Shown piece by piece: positions 50,552 to 58,501 of a stretch of DNA of 64,000 bases. Positions within the stretch are counted from its first letter, which is position 1. Every line of letters begins with the position of its first letter. A program made the position numbers and the translations under genes. The stretch comes from FACHB-T130 sp042747725 (GTDB taxonomy: Bacteria > Cyanobacteriota > Cyanobacteriia > Cyanobacteriales > FACHB-T130), in contig NZ_JBHZGO010000086.1 in assembly GCF_042747725.1 (NCBI RefSeq), positions 62,001 to 126,000 on the forward strand. Reading direction: 5' to 3'. The notes below the pieces were generated by a model, which worked only from the letters and a program-made list of their open reading frames with translations, was not told where the DNA came from and ran no database searches.

Positions 50552-52396
50552 TTGAAATACTCTGTCAAACGACTTTTTACGAGCCTAGCAGACGGGCTGG
50601 TTTGGTTTAGCCGCGCCTTTGGGCGTCAAGCTTGGTTTGTCTTCCTGCTTGCTTTTAGCTTCAGCATGGCGCTGGTAAACCCTGCCGCATTTGCTCAAAC
50701 AAAATTTTTGGATGTGCAAGGACTTTGGGCGCAACCCTGTATAGAACAGTTGGCACAAAAGCAGATTATTAGTGGCTACCCGGATGGGAGTTTTAGACCA
50801 AAGGCACCCGTAACCAGGGGTGAGTTTGCCGCAATGATTGACAAAGCTTTCCCCAATACAGCGGAAGTTCGTAGCGGCGGTCAATTTGCGGATATCCCAG
50901 CAAATTACTGGGCGGTAGATGCAATTCGTAAAGCCTATAAAAAGGGATTTATGTCGGGTTATCCTGGTGGGGTGTTCAAGCCGACCGAAAAAATCCCGCG
51001 ATCGCAAGCGTTGGTATCTTTGGCGAGTGGTTTGAAGTATTCGCCGACTCAGGCGGTGAGTAGCACCTTGACTGGGGCATTTACCGATGCAACGGCAATT
51101 CCTGACTATGGGCGGAATGCGATCGCTGCTGCGACCGAAAAACAAATCGTGGTCAATTACCCCAACGTCAAGACACTCAATCCAAATCAGTTGGCAAGTC
51201 GTGCAGAGGTTGCGGCTTTCTTGTGTCAAGCCACCGGAACTGCTGGATTAGTGCCTTCCCAATACATTGCTAGCGTTAGGACGCCGCCAACCGCGCAGTC
51301 CAAAGAGATTCGGGGGGTGTGGCTGACGAATATCGATAGTGATGTGTTGTTTGAGCGCGATCGCCTCAGCAAAGCCCTACAACGCCTCGATGAGCTAAAT
51401 TTCAACACCGTATATCCCACCGTTTGGAACTGGGGTTACACCCTCTATCCCAGTGCTGTAGCCCAAAAAGAAATTGGGCGATCGCTCGATCCCGCCCCAG
51501 GCTTACAAGGACGAGACATCCTCAAAGAAATTGTAGACCAGGGACATCAAAAAGGCATGGGAGTCATTCCCTGGTTTGAATTCGGCTTCATGGCACCCGC
51601 TGATTCTGACCTCGCCAAACGCCACCCCGATTGGCTACTCAAAAAGCGCGACGGTTCCCAAATTTGGAAAGAAGGCTCCCATGACCGAGTTTGGCTAAAT
51701 CCGATGCGTCCCGAAGTTCAGAAGTTCATCCAAGATTTAGTCGTCGAAATTGTTAGCAAATACGACATTGACGGCATTCAATTTGATGACCACTTCGGCT
51801 TTCCCGCCGATTTCGGCTACGACGCCTTCACCGTCGAACTGTATAAGAAAGAAAACGGCGGTAAATCTCCTCCCGCGAACGCCCAAGATCCTCAATGGAT
51901 ACGCTGGCGGGCTAACAAAATTACTGCCTATCTGAAGCAGTTGTTCCAAGCCGTCAAAGACCGCAAACCAAACGTTATTCTTGCCCTTTCTCCCAATCCC
52001 CAAGAATTCTCCTACAACTCCTTTCTAGCCGACTGGCAGACGTGGGAACAACAGGGGCTGATTGAGGAACTGATCGTCCAAATCTATCGAGATGACCTGA
52101 GCCGCTTTATTGGGGAATTAGAGCGCCCAGAAGTCAAAGCAGCGCAGCGTCATATCCCCGTCGGCATCGGCATTCTCAGCGGCGTGAAACCTCACCCGGT
52201 TAAGGTTGCACAGATTCGGGAGCAAGTTGCAGCGGTTCGTCAGCGCGGATTTGCCGGGATGTCATTCTTCTTCTACGAAACCTTGTGGAATAATACTCCA
52301 GAAAAGCCAGACTTCAGACAGGCTGCCTTCAAAGGACTCTTCCCAGCGTCCGTAGAGCGACCAAATCTTTTGGACGGGTGGAAGCCATCTAGTTAG
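50552..52396 (+). CDS. SLH-domain protein with glycoside-hydrolase-like (GHL10/DUF187) domain
   Basis: 614 residues from TTG 50552, with a GAGG box upstream. Signal peptide about 20-49 (FVFLLAFSFSMALVNPAAFAQ). Three SLH repeats at about 50-230 (SGYPDGSFRPKAPVTRGEFAAMI, MSGYPGGVFKPTEKIPRSQALV, ASRAEVAAFLCQ) should anchor it to cell wall polymers. The glycosidase-like barrel is about 250-600: KEIRGVWLTNIDSDVLF, FNTVYPTVWNWGYTLYPS, GVIPWFEFGFM, YDIDGIQFDDHFG. Asp of DDHFG and Glu of WFEF are candidate catalytic residues. A cell-wall or envelope polysaccharide enzyme is likely, substrate unknown. Confidence 0.9.
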   Translation: MKYSVKRLFTSLADGLVWFSRAFGRQAWFVFLLAFSFSMALVNPAAFAQTKFLDVQGLWAQPCIEQLAQKQIISGYPDGSFRPKAPVTRGEFAAMIDKAFPNTAEVRSGGQFADIPANYWAVDAIRKAYKKGFMSGYPGGVFKPTEKIPRSQALVSLASGLKYSPTQAVSSTLTGAFTDATAIPDYGRNAIAAATEKQIVVNYPNVKTLNPNQLASRAEVAAFLCQATGTAGLVPSQYIASVRTPPTAQSKEIRGVWLTNIDSDVLFERDRLSKALQRLDELNFNTVYPTVWNWGYTLYPSAVAQKEIGRSLDPAPGLQGRDILKEIVDQGHQKGMGVIPWFEFGFMAPADSDLAKRHPDWLLKKRDGSQIWKEGSHDRVWLNPMRPEVQKFIQDLVVEIVSKYDIDGIQFDDHFGFPADFGYDAFTVELYKKENGGKSPPANAQDPQWIRWRANKITAYLKQLFQAVKDRKPNVILALSPNPQEFSYNSFLADWQTWEQQGLIEELIVQIYRDDLSRFIGELERPEVKAAQRHIPVGIGILSGVKPHPVKVAQIREQVAAVRQRGFAGMSFFFYETLWNNTPEKPDFRQAAFKGLFPASVERPNLLDGWKPSS

Positions 52397-52669
52397 GAAT
52401 GTGGACTAAATAACGGGTAAAATTCACGTTTTGTAGGGGCTTTTTCTGTGCCCCCTACTACGCAGGAAATTGGAAGTTAATAAATCCGAGTTTGTGTAGC
52501 CGGTAGGGACAAGAAATCTGTTTCTCTTAACTGTTGAGTACTTTTACTCATCATTGACAGGGGATTTACAGCCAAGTAGGGTAGAATGCTGACGAGCAAA
52601 GCACAGCTCAGTAAGTAGCAGTAAAGCGACGAGAGCGTGCAGCTGTGTAGCCGGGGCAGGAGTGTGGTG
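52397..52669. other. Promoter region of murT
   Basis: About 270 bp with no gene. A CAGGAG box at 52657-52662 is set correctly for GTG 52670. Confidence 0.4.
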
Positions 52670-54010
52670 GTGAGAATATCGCTTTTAGATAGGTTACGGC
52701 TGGCCGTAGCAGTCGGGACGGCAAAGACAGTGACGCGGCTGGTGCGCCTGCTGCGTTTGGGGGCTGCTAGCGTTTTACCGGGAGAAATTGCCGGACGCAT
52801 TCAGCCGCAGCTGTTGTCCCTGCTGTCTGGTCAGGTAAAGCACGGTGTCATTTTCATTGCGGGGACGAATGGGAAGACAACGACATCGCTGCTGTTGCGG
52901 ACAATGCTAGAAAGTCAAGGATGGCGCGTTGTTCACAATGCGGCGGGTGCCAATCTCGTGAATGGATTAATCACGGCACTGCTGACCAACACCAATTTAA
53001 TCGGTCAGCTCAATGCTGACTATGCAATTTTAGAGGTAGATGAAAATATTCTGCCCAAGGTTTTGCCGCCGGTTCAGCCAAAATTGATTTTGTGCTTGAA
53101 TTTATTTCGGGATCAGCTGGATCGGTATGGTGAAGTGGATACGATTAGCCAGCGTTGGCAGAAAGCGATCGCCCAATCAAAAGAAACGGTAGTGATATTA
53201 AATGGCGATGACCCCACCTTGTCTAATCTGGGTCAGCAATTATCGCAACGAGTTTTATTCTTCGGTTTAAGCGAACCTGAAGCTTATCTTGACGAAATTC
53301 CTCACGCAGTAGATTCTATATATTGTCCTCGGTGCGGTCACTCTCTCGATTATCAGGGCGTCTACTTATCTCATCAGGGAGATTATCGCTGTCCTAGTTG
53401 TGGCTTTGAAAAAAGCCCGCTGGCAATTGATAGTCGCCAATGGCCTCAGATTCTGATTGGGATTTACAACAAATACAACACACTGGCGGCTGTTTTAGCG
53501 GCACAAGAAATTGGCGTTGATGCCGCAAACATCCTAGACACGATTAAAAACTTCCATGCAGCTTTTGGACGGGCTGAGGAATTAGAAGTCGCCGGGAAAA
53601 AAGTGCGGATTTTGCTATCAAAAAATCCCGTCGCGCTGAATGAAACCATCCGCGCCGTGAATCAGCAAAGAAGCCACGGCGGTTCCTCCACAACGCTGAT
53701 GGTGCTAAACGATCGCACCCCAGACGGCACCGATGTCTCTTGGATTTGGGATGTAGACACCGAAAAATTGGTGGAACAGGGAGGAACAGTGGTAGTCAGC
53801 GGCGATCGCGTTTATGATATGGCGCTGCGCCTGCAATACAGCCAAGCAGACGAGGAACATGGCTGCAAACTGATCGTAAAAGAAGATTTGCCAGAAGCGA
53901 TCGCCACTGCCTTAGAACACACCGCCACAGGCGAAACTCTGCACATTCTCCCGACTTACTCTGCGATGCTAGAAGTCCGTGGCATTTTGACTGGGCGAAA
54001 AATTTTGTAG
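52670..54010 (+). CDS. murT: Lipid II isoglutaminyl synthase subunit MurT (Mur-ligase-like)
   Basis: 446 residues from GTG 52670, chosen because a CAGGAG box lies eight bp upstream; in-frame GTGs at 52637, 52664 and 52667 are alternatives. Mur ligase ATP site GTNGKTTTS at about 65. A zinc ribbon is visible as CPRCGHSL and CPSCGFE, set within the middle domain, as in known MurT. The C-terminal DUF1727 region ends PTYSAMLEVRGILTG. Together with GatD it amidates the D-Glu of lipid II to isoglutamine. The partner follows 209 bp downstream, beyond a hairpin and a MITE. Confidence 0.9.
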   Translation: MRISLLDRLRLAVAVGTAKTVTRLVRLLRLGAASVLPGEIAGRIQPQLLSLLSGQVKHGVIFIAGTNGKTTTSLLLRTMLESQGWRVVHNAAGANLVNGLITALLTNTNLIGQLNADYAILEVDENILPKVLPPVQPKLILCLNLFRDQLDRYGEVDTISQRWQKAIAQSKETVVILNGDDPTLSNLGQQLSQRVLFFGLSEPEAYLDEIPHAVDSIYCPRCGHSLDYQGVYLSHQGDYRCPSCGFEKSPLAIDSRQWPQILIGIYNKYNTLAAVLAAQEIGVDAANILDTIKNFHAAFGRAEELEVAGKKVRILLSKNPVALNETIRAVNQQRSHGGSSTTLMVLNDRTPDGTDVSWIWDVDTEKLVEQGGTVVVSGDRVYDMALRLQYSQADEEHGCKLIVKEDLPEAIATALEHTATGETLHILPTYSAMLEVRGILTGRKIL

Positions 54011-54022
54011 AGAAATGTTTAA

Positions 54023-54070
54023 CGCTCTCGGTACGCAAAGAATAGCATATGCGAAAGCGTACCGAGAGCG
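54023..54070. repeat. Hairpin directly after murT
   Basis: Arms CGCTCTCGGTACGC and GCGTACCGAGAGCG around a 20-base loop, 13 bp after the murT stop. No T-run follows. It could lower read-through into gatD. Confidence 0.7.
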
Positions 54071-54100
54071 CTTCCCTTAGCGCTACGAGAGCGTTAAAAA

Positions 54101-54193
54101 CAGGACTTACGCAAAGCTTATACATATAGCGTTCTTGTAGGGGCAATCCCCCTGTGGTTGCCCTCAGATGTCGCGCAAGTTGCGTAAGTCCTA
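54101..54193. repeat. Palindromic MITE-like element, copy 5 of 6 (family A), between murT and gatD
   Basis: CAGGACTTACGCAAAGC to GTTGCGTAAGTCCT, in the orientation of copies 1 and 6. Its end is 26 bp before the gatD ATG, so it occupies most of the intergenic space of a pair that is normally closely linked. Confidence 0.85.
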
Positions 54194-54219
54194 AAAAATC
54201 CAAAAATTTGGCAGTACCT

Positions 54220-55035
54220 ATGAATCCCGAACAACTTGAACTAACAATTGGCTGGCTTTATCCGACGCTGATGAGTACCTACGGCGATCGCGGTAATGTC
54301 ATCTGTTTACAGCAACGCGCTCAATGGCGGGGTATAAAAGTAAACGTGATGCCTTTAGATCGAGACGCCCCAACTGAGCAATTTCACCAAGTGGATGTAC
54401 TGGTGGGTGGCGGCGCACAAGACCGACAGCAGGAAATCGTCATGCGGGATTTGCGCCTTGGCAAGGCAAAAGCGATCGCCCAAAAAATTGCAGCAGGAAC
54501 GCCTGGGGTATTTACTTGCGGATCGCCCCAACTGCTGGGACACTACTACGAACCCGCATTAGGGCAACGGATTGAGGGATTGGGTTTATTGGATTTTGTC
54601 AGCAAGCATCCGGGACCCGATGCCCGTCGCTGTATCGGCAATGTTGTGTTTGAGATCACGGCGTCGCGATTGGCGTCGGATTTGCGAAAGATGTCGGGGG
54701 ATGCGCCTCTGGTAATCGGCTTTGAAAATCACGGCGGTCGCACTTATCTGGGGAAGGTGGAACCGCTGGGGCGCGTCCTTCGCGGTTATGGGAATAATGG
54801 GGAAGATGGGACGGAAGGGGCATTTTATCGGAATGCGATCGCTACCTACTCTCACGGTCCTCTTTTACCCAAAAATCCCTCAATTGCTGACTGGTTAATT
54901 CAAACTGCACTTGCAGAAAAATATCAAACGCCAATATCTTTAAAACCCCTGGATGATGCCTTGGCAATGCAGGCGCGAGAAGCAATGTTTAAAAAGTTGG
55001 GCGTCAAGGTGCCAGCGGCTTCTGCACAGCGGTGA
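54220..55035 (+). CDS. gatD: Lipid II isoglutaminyl synthase glutaminase subunit GatD
   Basis: 271 residues from ATG 54220; the open frame runs back through the MITE but those codons are not part of the protein. CobB/CobQ-like class I glutamine amidotransferase: nucleophile Cys100 in GVFTCGSPQLLG and His212 in YSHGPLLPKNP. LTIGWLYPTLMSTYGDRGN is the typical start. It releases ammonia from glutamine for MurT. The C-terminal tail after 240 is a helical stretch. The start has no strong ribosome box, perhaps because the MITE changed the leader. Confidence 0.9.
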   Translation: MNPEQLELTIGWLYPTLMSTYGDRGNVICLQQRAQWRGIKVNVMPLDRDAPTEQFHQVDVLVGGGAQDRQQEIVMRDLRLGKAKAIAQKIAAGTPGVFTCGSPQLLGHYYEPALGQRIEGLGLLDFVSKHPGPDARRCIGNVVFEITASRLASDLRKMSGDAPLVIGFENHGGRTYLGKVEPLGRVLRGYGNNGEDGTEGAFYRNAIATYSHGPLLPKNPSIADWLIQTALAEKYQTPISLKPLDDALAMQAREAMFKKLGVKVPAASAQR

Positions 55036-55089
55036 TGGAGAAATTAGGATTCTTTTTTCCCCTCTCTCCCCCTGCACCCCTGCCCTTTT

Positions 55090-56952
55090 TCACTTCTGGC
55101 GTTCGCCATTTTTGCCAAACCGAGTTTCTTGCAACGTCGTGCCAATGCCTTGAATAATGCCGCGTCCAATTAAGCCAATGCCTCTGCCAATCACTTGCGT
55201 GAGGACGTAAACAACACCGCTACCCAGGAAGGCAACTGTTGAGCGCAGACGCGGCGCGATCGCATCTCTGGTTTCTAGCGCTAGAGTACAAGCTAGCTGG
55301 ACACCCGTCAGTTGGTGCAATTCATCAGTGCGCGGGGCATAGATAGAGATTTTTTTGATTCCGATGCCACTCAGTGCTAGCAGAAGATATCGGCTTTCAA
55401 AAATTGCTGTTGGCTCACCCACATATCTTTCTAAACGATATTTCCACGATAGATTGTTCCGAAATCGGGCAATTTCCCGCGATGAAATCAAACGTCTATC
55501 GTAAAAAATTTGCTTAATTGCTTCCACATCTGCAAAATAGTTTAGCAGGGGTTGGACAACGCTATTGGCAATTTGAATTAATAAATTCTCCAAGATAACT
55601 TCGGCTCGAACTCGCGCTTCCGGTGTTCCAAAAGAGTAGGAAACATTATCAATCATCAGCGGAGTTTGAAAAAGCAGATAGTTAATGATTTCGGCAACTA
55701 GAGGAATTTTATCTAGAAAAGATTGTTGAATAATTGTTGCATCCTGTAACAAAGTATTGACAATATCTACTTCAAGATTGCCGACTTGAATCGTGTAATA
55801 TTTGCCAAAAAAATCAGTGGTAGACGCTTGCCACAAATCCCGCAGAATCATCGATTGCCTCAGAGCGATCGCCTCCGGCTGTAACTGGGAGCGCAGTTCC
55901 TCTAAGACATCCTCGAATTTACGCAGGATCAGATAAAGCAATTCTCGTTTCTTGTCCTCCAGCAGAATATCAATTTCTAAAGGAGAGCCAGTCAGATTTT
56001 TTAGCCCAAATTGGAGTTTATTTAAAGTAGCGTCAAGCAGCGGACTGAGAATCGAGGATTGAGAAAGCGCTGAGGACTGAGTAGTCAGTGCTGAGTCTAA
56101 AGAGGGATTATTCCTTCTCCTCGGTTCCGGGGTAGGCAGGGGGGCACCACTGCGGCGATCGCGACTTCCTAATCCGGGTGGGTTGAGGAAGTCATTTTGG
56201 CTTTCCCTAGGGCTTTTGGTAAAACCCGTCCCTGACACCTGATTCCTTGCGCCTGTCGCCGCCACGGGTAACAGCTGATTTACCAGCCAACGAGCTGTCC
56301 GCAATTCTCGTCGCCTTCCCGTTAGGATGAACCAGTCTAGTGTAGAAAGATTGGGGTTTTGTACCTGCTTTGTCACCTGGGCGATCGCGGTATCAATTTG
56401 CCGCAGTCCAGACTGACGGATTTGCCAGAGCCAGGATGAACGACTTTGCTCTATGACATCTGAGGCTTCTAGCGCGTAATTTTGCGTTTGTACGAGTTCT
56501 GACCAATAAACTTCCCCAGAGGCGACTTGACGAAGGGCTGGCACCAGAATCGAGAGATCGGTGCCTTTGGGACAATAGCCCTCGACACCCAGCGCCCTGG
56601 CTGCCGTCAGTTCCTCTGGCGTGAGTCGTTCGCTCAGCAGGAATCGGGGTAATTTAGGGTATTGCGTCTTTAATTCCTGGCACAGCTGCAACCCTATCGA
56701 TCCCCCCAAGGACGAGTTTGAGCGACCTAAGCTTAGTTCTAAAATCAGCAAGTTTGGAGCGTTGTCTGTACCAACCCCGGCTGCCAACGTCTGCAAAGCG
56801 GCAGCAGCGCTATCCGCCTGGGCAACTACTTGCAGGTCAGGAAACGACGCCAAGGCGGTGCTAAGACCCAACCGAGAAATCGGGTCATCATCAATTAGCA
56901 TCAACTTAAAGGGGCGAGCAGTCTCAAGGGCATCCGCTACGCGATCGCTCAT
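55090..56952 (-). CDS. Receiver domain - DUF3685 protein
   Basis: 620 residues from ATG 56952, with an AGGAGG box six bases upstream. The receiver domain is about 10-130 (KLMLIDDDPISRLGLSTAL, LRQVASGEVYW). At the phosphoacceptor place it reads LLILELSLG, so Glu72 stands for Asp. A linker from about 230 to 310 is low in complexity and its DNA (56040-56105) carries CTCAGTC-like heptamers. The DUF3685 part, about 315-600, is mostly helical (LEDVLEELRSQLQPEAIALRQSMILRDL, FADVEAIKQIFYDRRLISSREIARFRNNLSWKYR). Ends with a hydrophobic segment (VYVLTQVIGRGIGLIGRGI). Function unknown. Confidence 0.85.
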   Translation of the reverse strand: MSDRVADALETARPFKLMLIDDDPISRLGLSTALASFPDLQVVAQADSAAAALQTLAAGVGTDNAPNLLILELSLGRSNSSLGGSIGLQLCQELKTQYPKLPRFLLSERLTPEELTAARALGVEGYCPKGTDLSILVPALRQVASGEVYWSELVQTQNYALEASDVIEQSRSSWLWQIRQSGLRQIDTAIAQVTKQVQNPNLSTLDWFILTGRRRELRTARWLVNQLLPVAATGARNQVSGTGFTKSPRESQNDFLNPPGLGSRDRRSGAPLPTPEPRRRNNPSLDSALTTQSSALSQSSILSPLLDATLNKLQFGLKNLTGSPLEIDILLEDKKRELLYLILRKFEDVLEELRSQLQPEAIALRQSMILRDLWQASTTDFFGKYYTIQVGNLEVDIVNTLLQDATIIQQSFLDKIPLVAEIINYLLFQTPLMIDNVSYSFGTPEARVRAEVILENLLIQIANSVVQPLLNYFADVEAIKQIFYDRRLISSREIARFRNNLSWKYRLERYVGEPTAIFESRYLLLALSGIGIKKISIYAPRTDELHQLTGVQLACTLALETRDAIAPRLRSTVAFLGSGVVYVLTQVIGRGIGLIGRGIIQGIGTTLQETRFGKNGERQK

Positions 56953-57105
56953 CAACAACCTCCTGCTTCACACCGCTTTCTCCCTGCTATAACAGATTAC
57001 TCATTCCAGGCGCGATGCGAACGCCAGCGCTATCGCCTCGCTTGTACTTCCCACAGATGGCGATCGCTCTCATCTAGTTAGATTTTTTGGAAAAATTTAT
57101 CCTAA

Positions 57106-57267
57106 ATCATCCTACTATTTGATCTTCCCTTCTCTCTAGTTCAAGCTAAAGAAGAAGTTGTAGATTTTGAAGCGGACAATGCCTACCAAATGCGATTAGG
57201 GCGGGCATTGTTCCCCCTCCTACTACAAAAACATCATCATCTAATTCCTGTATTGAAAATCAAATAG
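57106..57267 (+). pseudogene. Possible 3' gene remnant without a start
   Basis: An open stretch with no start codon at the front reads SLVQAKEEVVDFEADNAYQ, MRLGRALFPLLLQKHHHLIPV and then LKIK before TAG. It looks like the tail of a real protein. I cannot name the family. It sits in the 0.5-kb spacer before the peptidoglycan-binding gene. Confidence 0.3.
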
Positions 57268-57477
57268 CTATTTCTATAGTCAGATATTTAGCAACTAGAA
57301 GCTCTAACTATAGAACTATGCTCAGATTTGACATCTCCTATAAGCTAACGAAGATATACAAAAGCTGGAAATCATTCAAATTAGCAAATTTGGATGAAAC
57401 AACAAATAGGAGGCTTTCTAAGCCACAAACGGTGCATTTATTAGCATCTTGTGTTTTTGAAAGAGGAACTGACGCTG

Positions 57478-58008
57478 ATGACAGCAAAATTTTTTAAGTC
57501 AAGTATCAAACCCCTAAGCATTCTTTCTGCCATTGCCTCGCTACCGCTACTCTTGAACGGGATGAGTGCAAACGCTGCTGGGATTAGCGCCTCTGGGATC
57601 AACCCTGAGATGAATGAGGTGCCAATTGATATGCACGCCGGAATCTACGATCGGCAAACTCAAATTGAGCAAAGACAAGCGCAGCTGATTCCCGATCCAA
57701 CTGGGCGTAATGAAGGACCAACTGTGCCGATGGAAAACGTGCCGATTGAAAACACAGCGCCTGCAAAATTTAATCCCCTTGCCCGCTATTCTCCCTCACC
57801 CGCTCCCATTCTCAAAAATGGTAGCCAGGGAGCAGTGGTGACAGGAGTTCAGACAGTATTAAAAGAACAAGGACTCTATAAAGGCGGAATTGATGGCGTG
57901 TATGGCTCGCAAACGCGCTCAGCCGTCATCGCCTTCCAGCAGTCGAGAAACTTAAGCCCGGATGGGATCGTTGGGCCTCAGACTTGGGAAGCCATGATCG
58001 CAGCTTAA
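57478..58008 (+). CDS. Secreted peptidoglycan-binding domain protein
   Basis: 176 residues from ATG 57478 (GTG 57451 is an alternative). Signal peptide about 1-35 (LSILSAIASLPLLLNGMSANAAG). A Pro/Asn-rich linker reaches about residue 105. The PG_binding_1 domain at about 115-174 has GSQGAVVTGVQTVLKEQGLYKGGIDGVYG and TRSAVIAFQQSRNLSPDGIVGPQTW. No enzymatic domain is attached, so it probably acts as a cell-wall-bound accessory protein. Confidence 0.9.
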   Translation: MTAKFFKSSIKPLSILSAIASLPLLLNGMSANAAGISASGINPEMNEVPIDMHAGIYDRQTQIEQRQAQLIPDPTGRNEGPTVPMENVPIENTAPAKFNPLARYSPSPAPILKNGSQGAVVTGVQTVLKEQGLYKGGIDGVYGSQTRSAVIAFQQSRNLSPDGIVGPQTWEAMIAA

Positions 58009-58058
58009 AGTAGACTGAGAACGATGGAAAGTGTCTATCGGGAGCATCCCAATGAGAC

Positions 58059-58149
58059 AAAACTTACGCAAAGCTTATACATATAGCGTTTTTTCGGGTT
58101 CAATCCCTTGTGGTTGCCCCCAGATGTAGTGATGTTGCGTAAGTCCTGT
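58059..58149. repeat. Palindromic MITE-like element, copy 6 of 6 (family A)
   Basis: AAACTTACGCAAAGC to TTGCGTAAGTCCTG, more diverged than the others (TTTTTTCGGGTTCAATCC inside). A second palindrome follows at about 58152-58182 with arms GTAGAGACGC and GCGTCTCTAC. Confidence 0.8.
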
Positions 58150-58279
58150 GAGAGTAGAGACGCTTGCATGAAAGCGTCTCTACAAAGACTGCGTAGGCAG
58201 CGTTTGTTTGTGTAGCTCCAGGATGAGAACCTGTGGGGTATTTGCACGCATTGGGATGCTTTGTTGTCCAGCTCCAGTT

Positions 58280-58482
58280 AGGGCTACGGTGTATACACAA
58301 GTCGGTAGACCTCTCCCCAAACCCCTCTCCGAAGCGGAGAGGGGCTTTGAAAATGGCTCCTCTTCCAGCTAAAAAAATTTATTCCTTTTCCCTCCCCTCT
58401 CAGGGGAGGGTTAGGGAGAGGGGGGTTAGGTCTGGGAGCGCTTTGAAGAAAATAAGTCCCTTGTGTATACACAGTAGCCCCA
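58280..58482. mobile_element. 203-bp element with 21-bp inverted ends (family C)
   Basis: Ends GGGCTACG-GTGTATACACAAG and CTTGTGTATACAC-AGTAGCCC are near-perfect inverted copies. The interior holds CCCCTCTCC-type hairpins. No coding capacity and no clear target repeat. It lies 20 bp from the stop of the minus-strand gene that follows. Confidence 0.7.
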
Positions 58483-58501
58483 GTGAGGGGGATGGACAGG
58501 G

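Noticed and set aside
53796..54203. Minus-strand open frame over the murT end and the MITE
   Set aside because: It crosses a palindromic element and antisense DNA of murT; no protein-like pattern.
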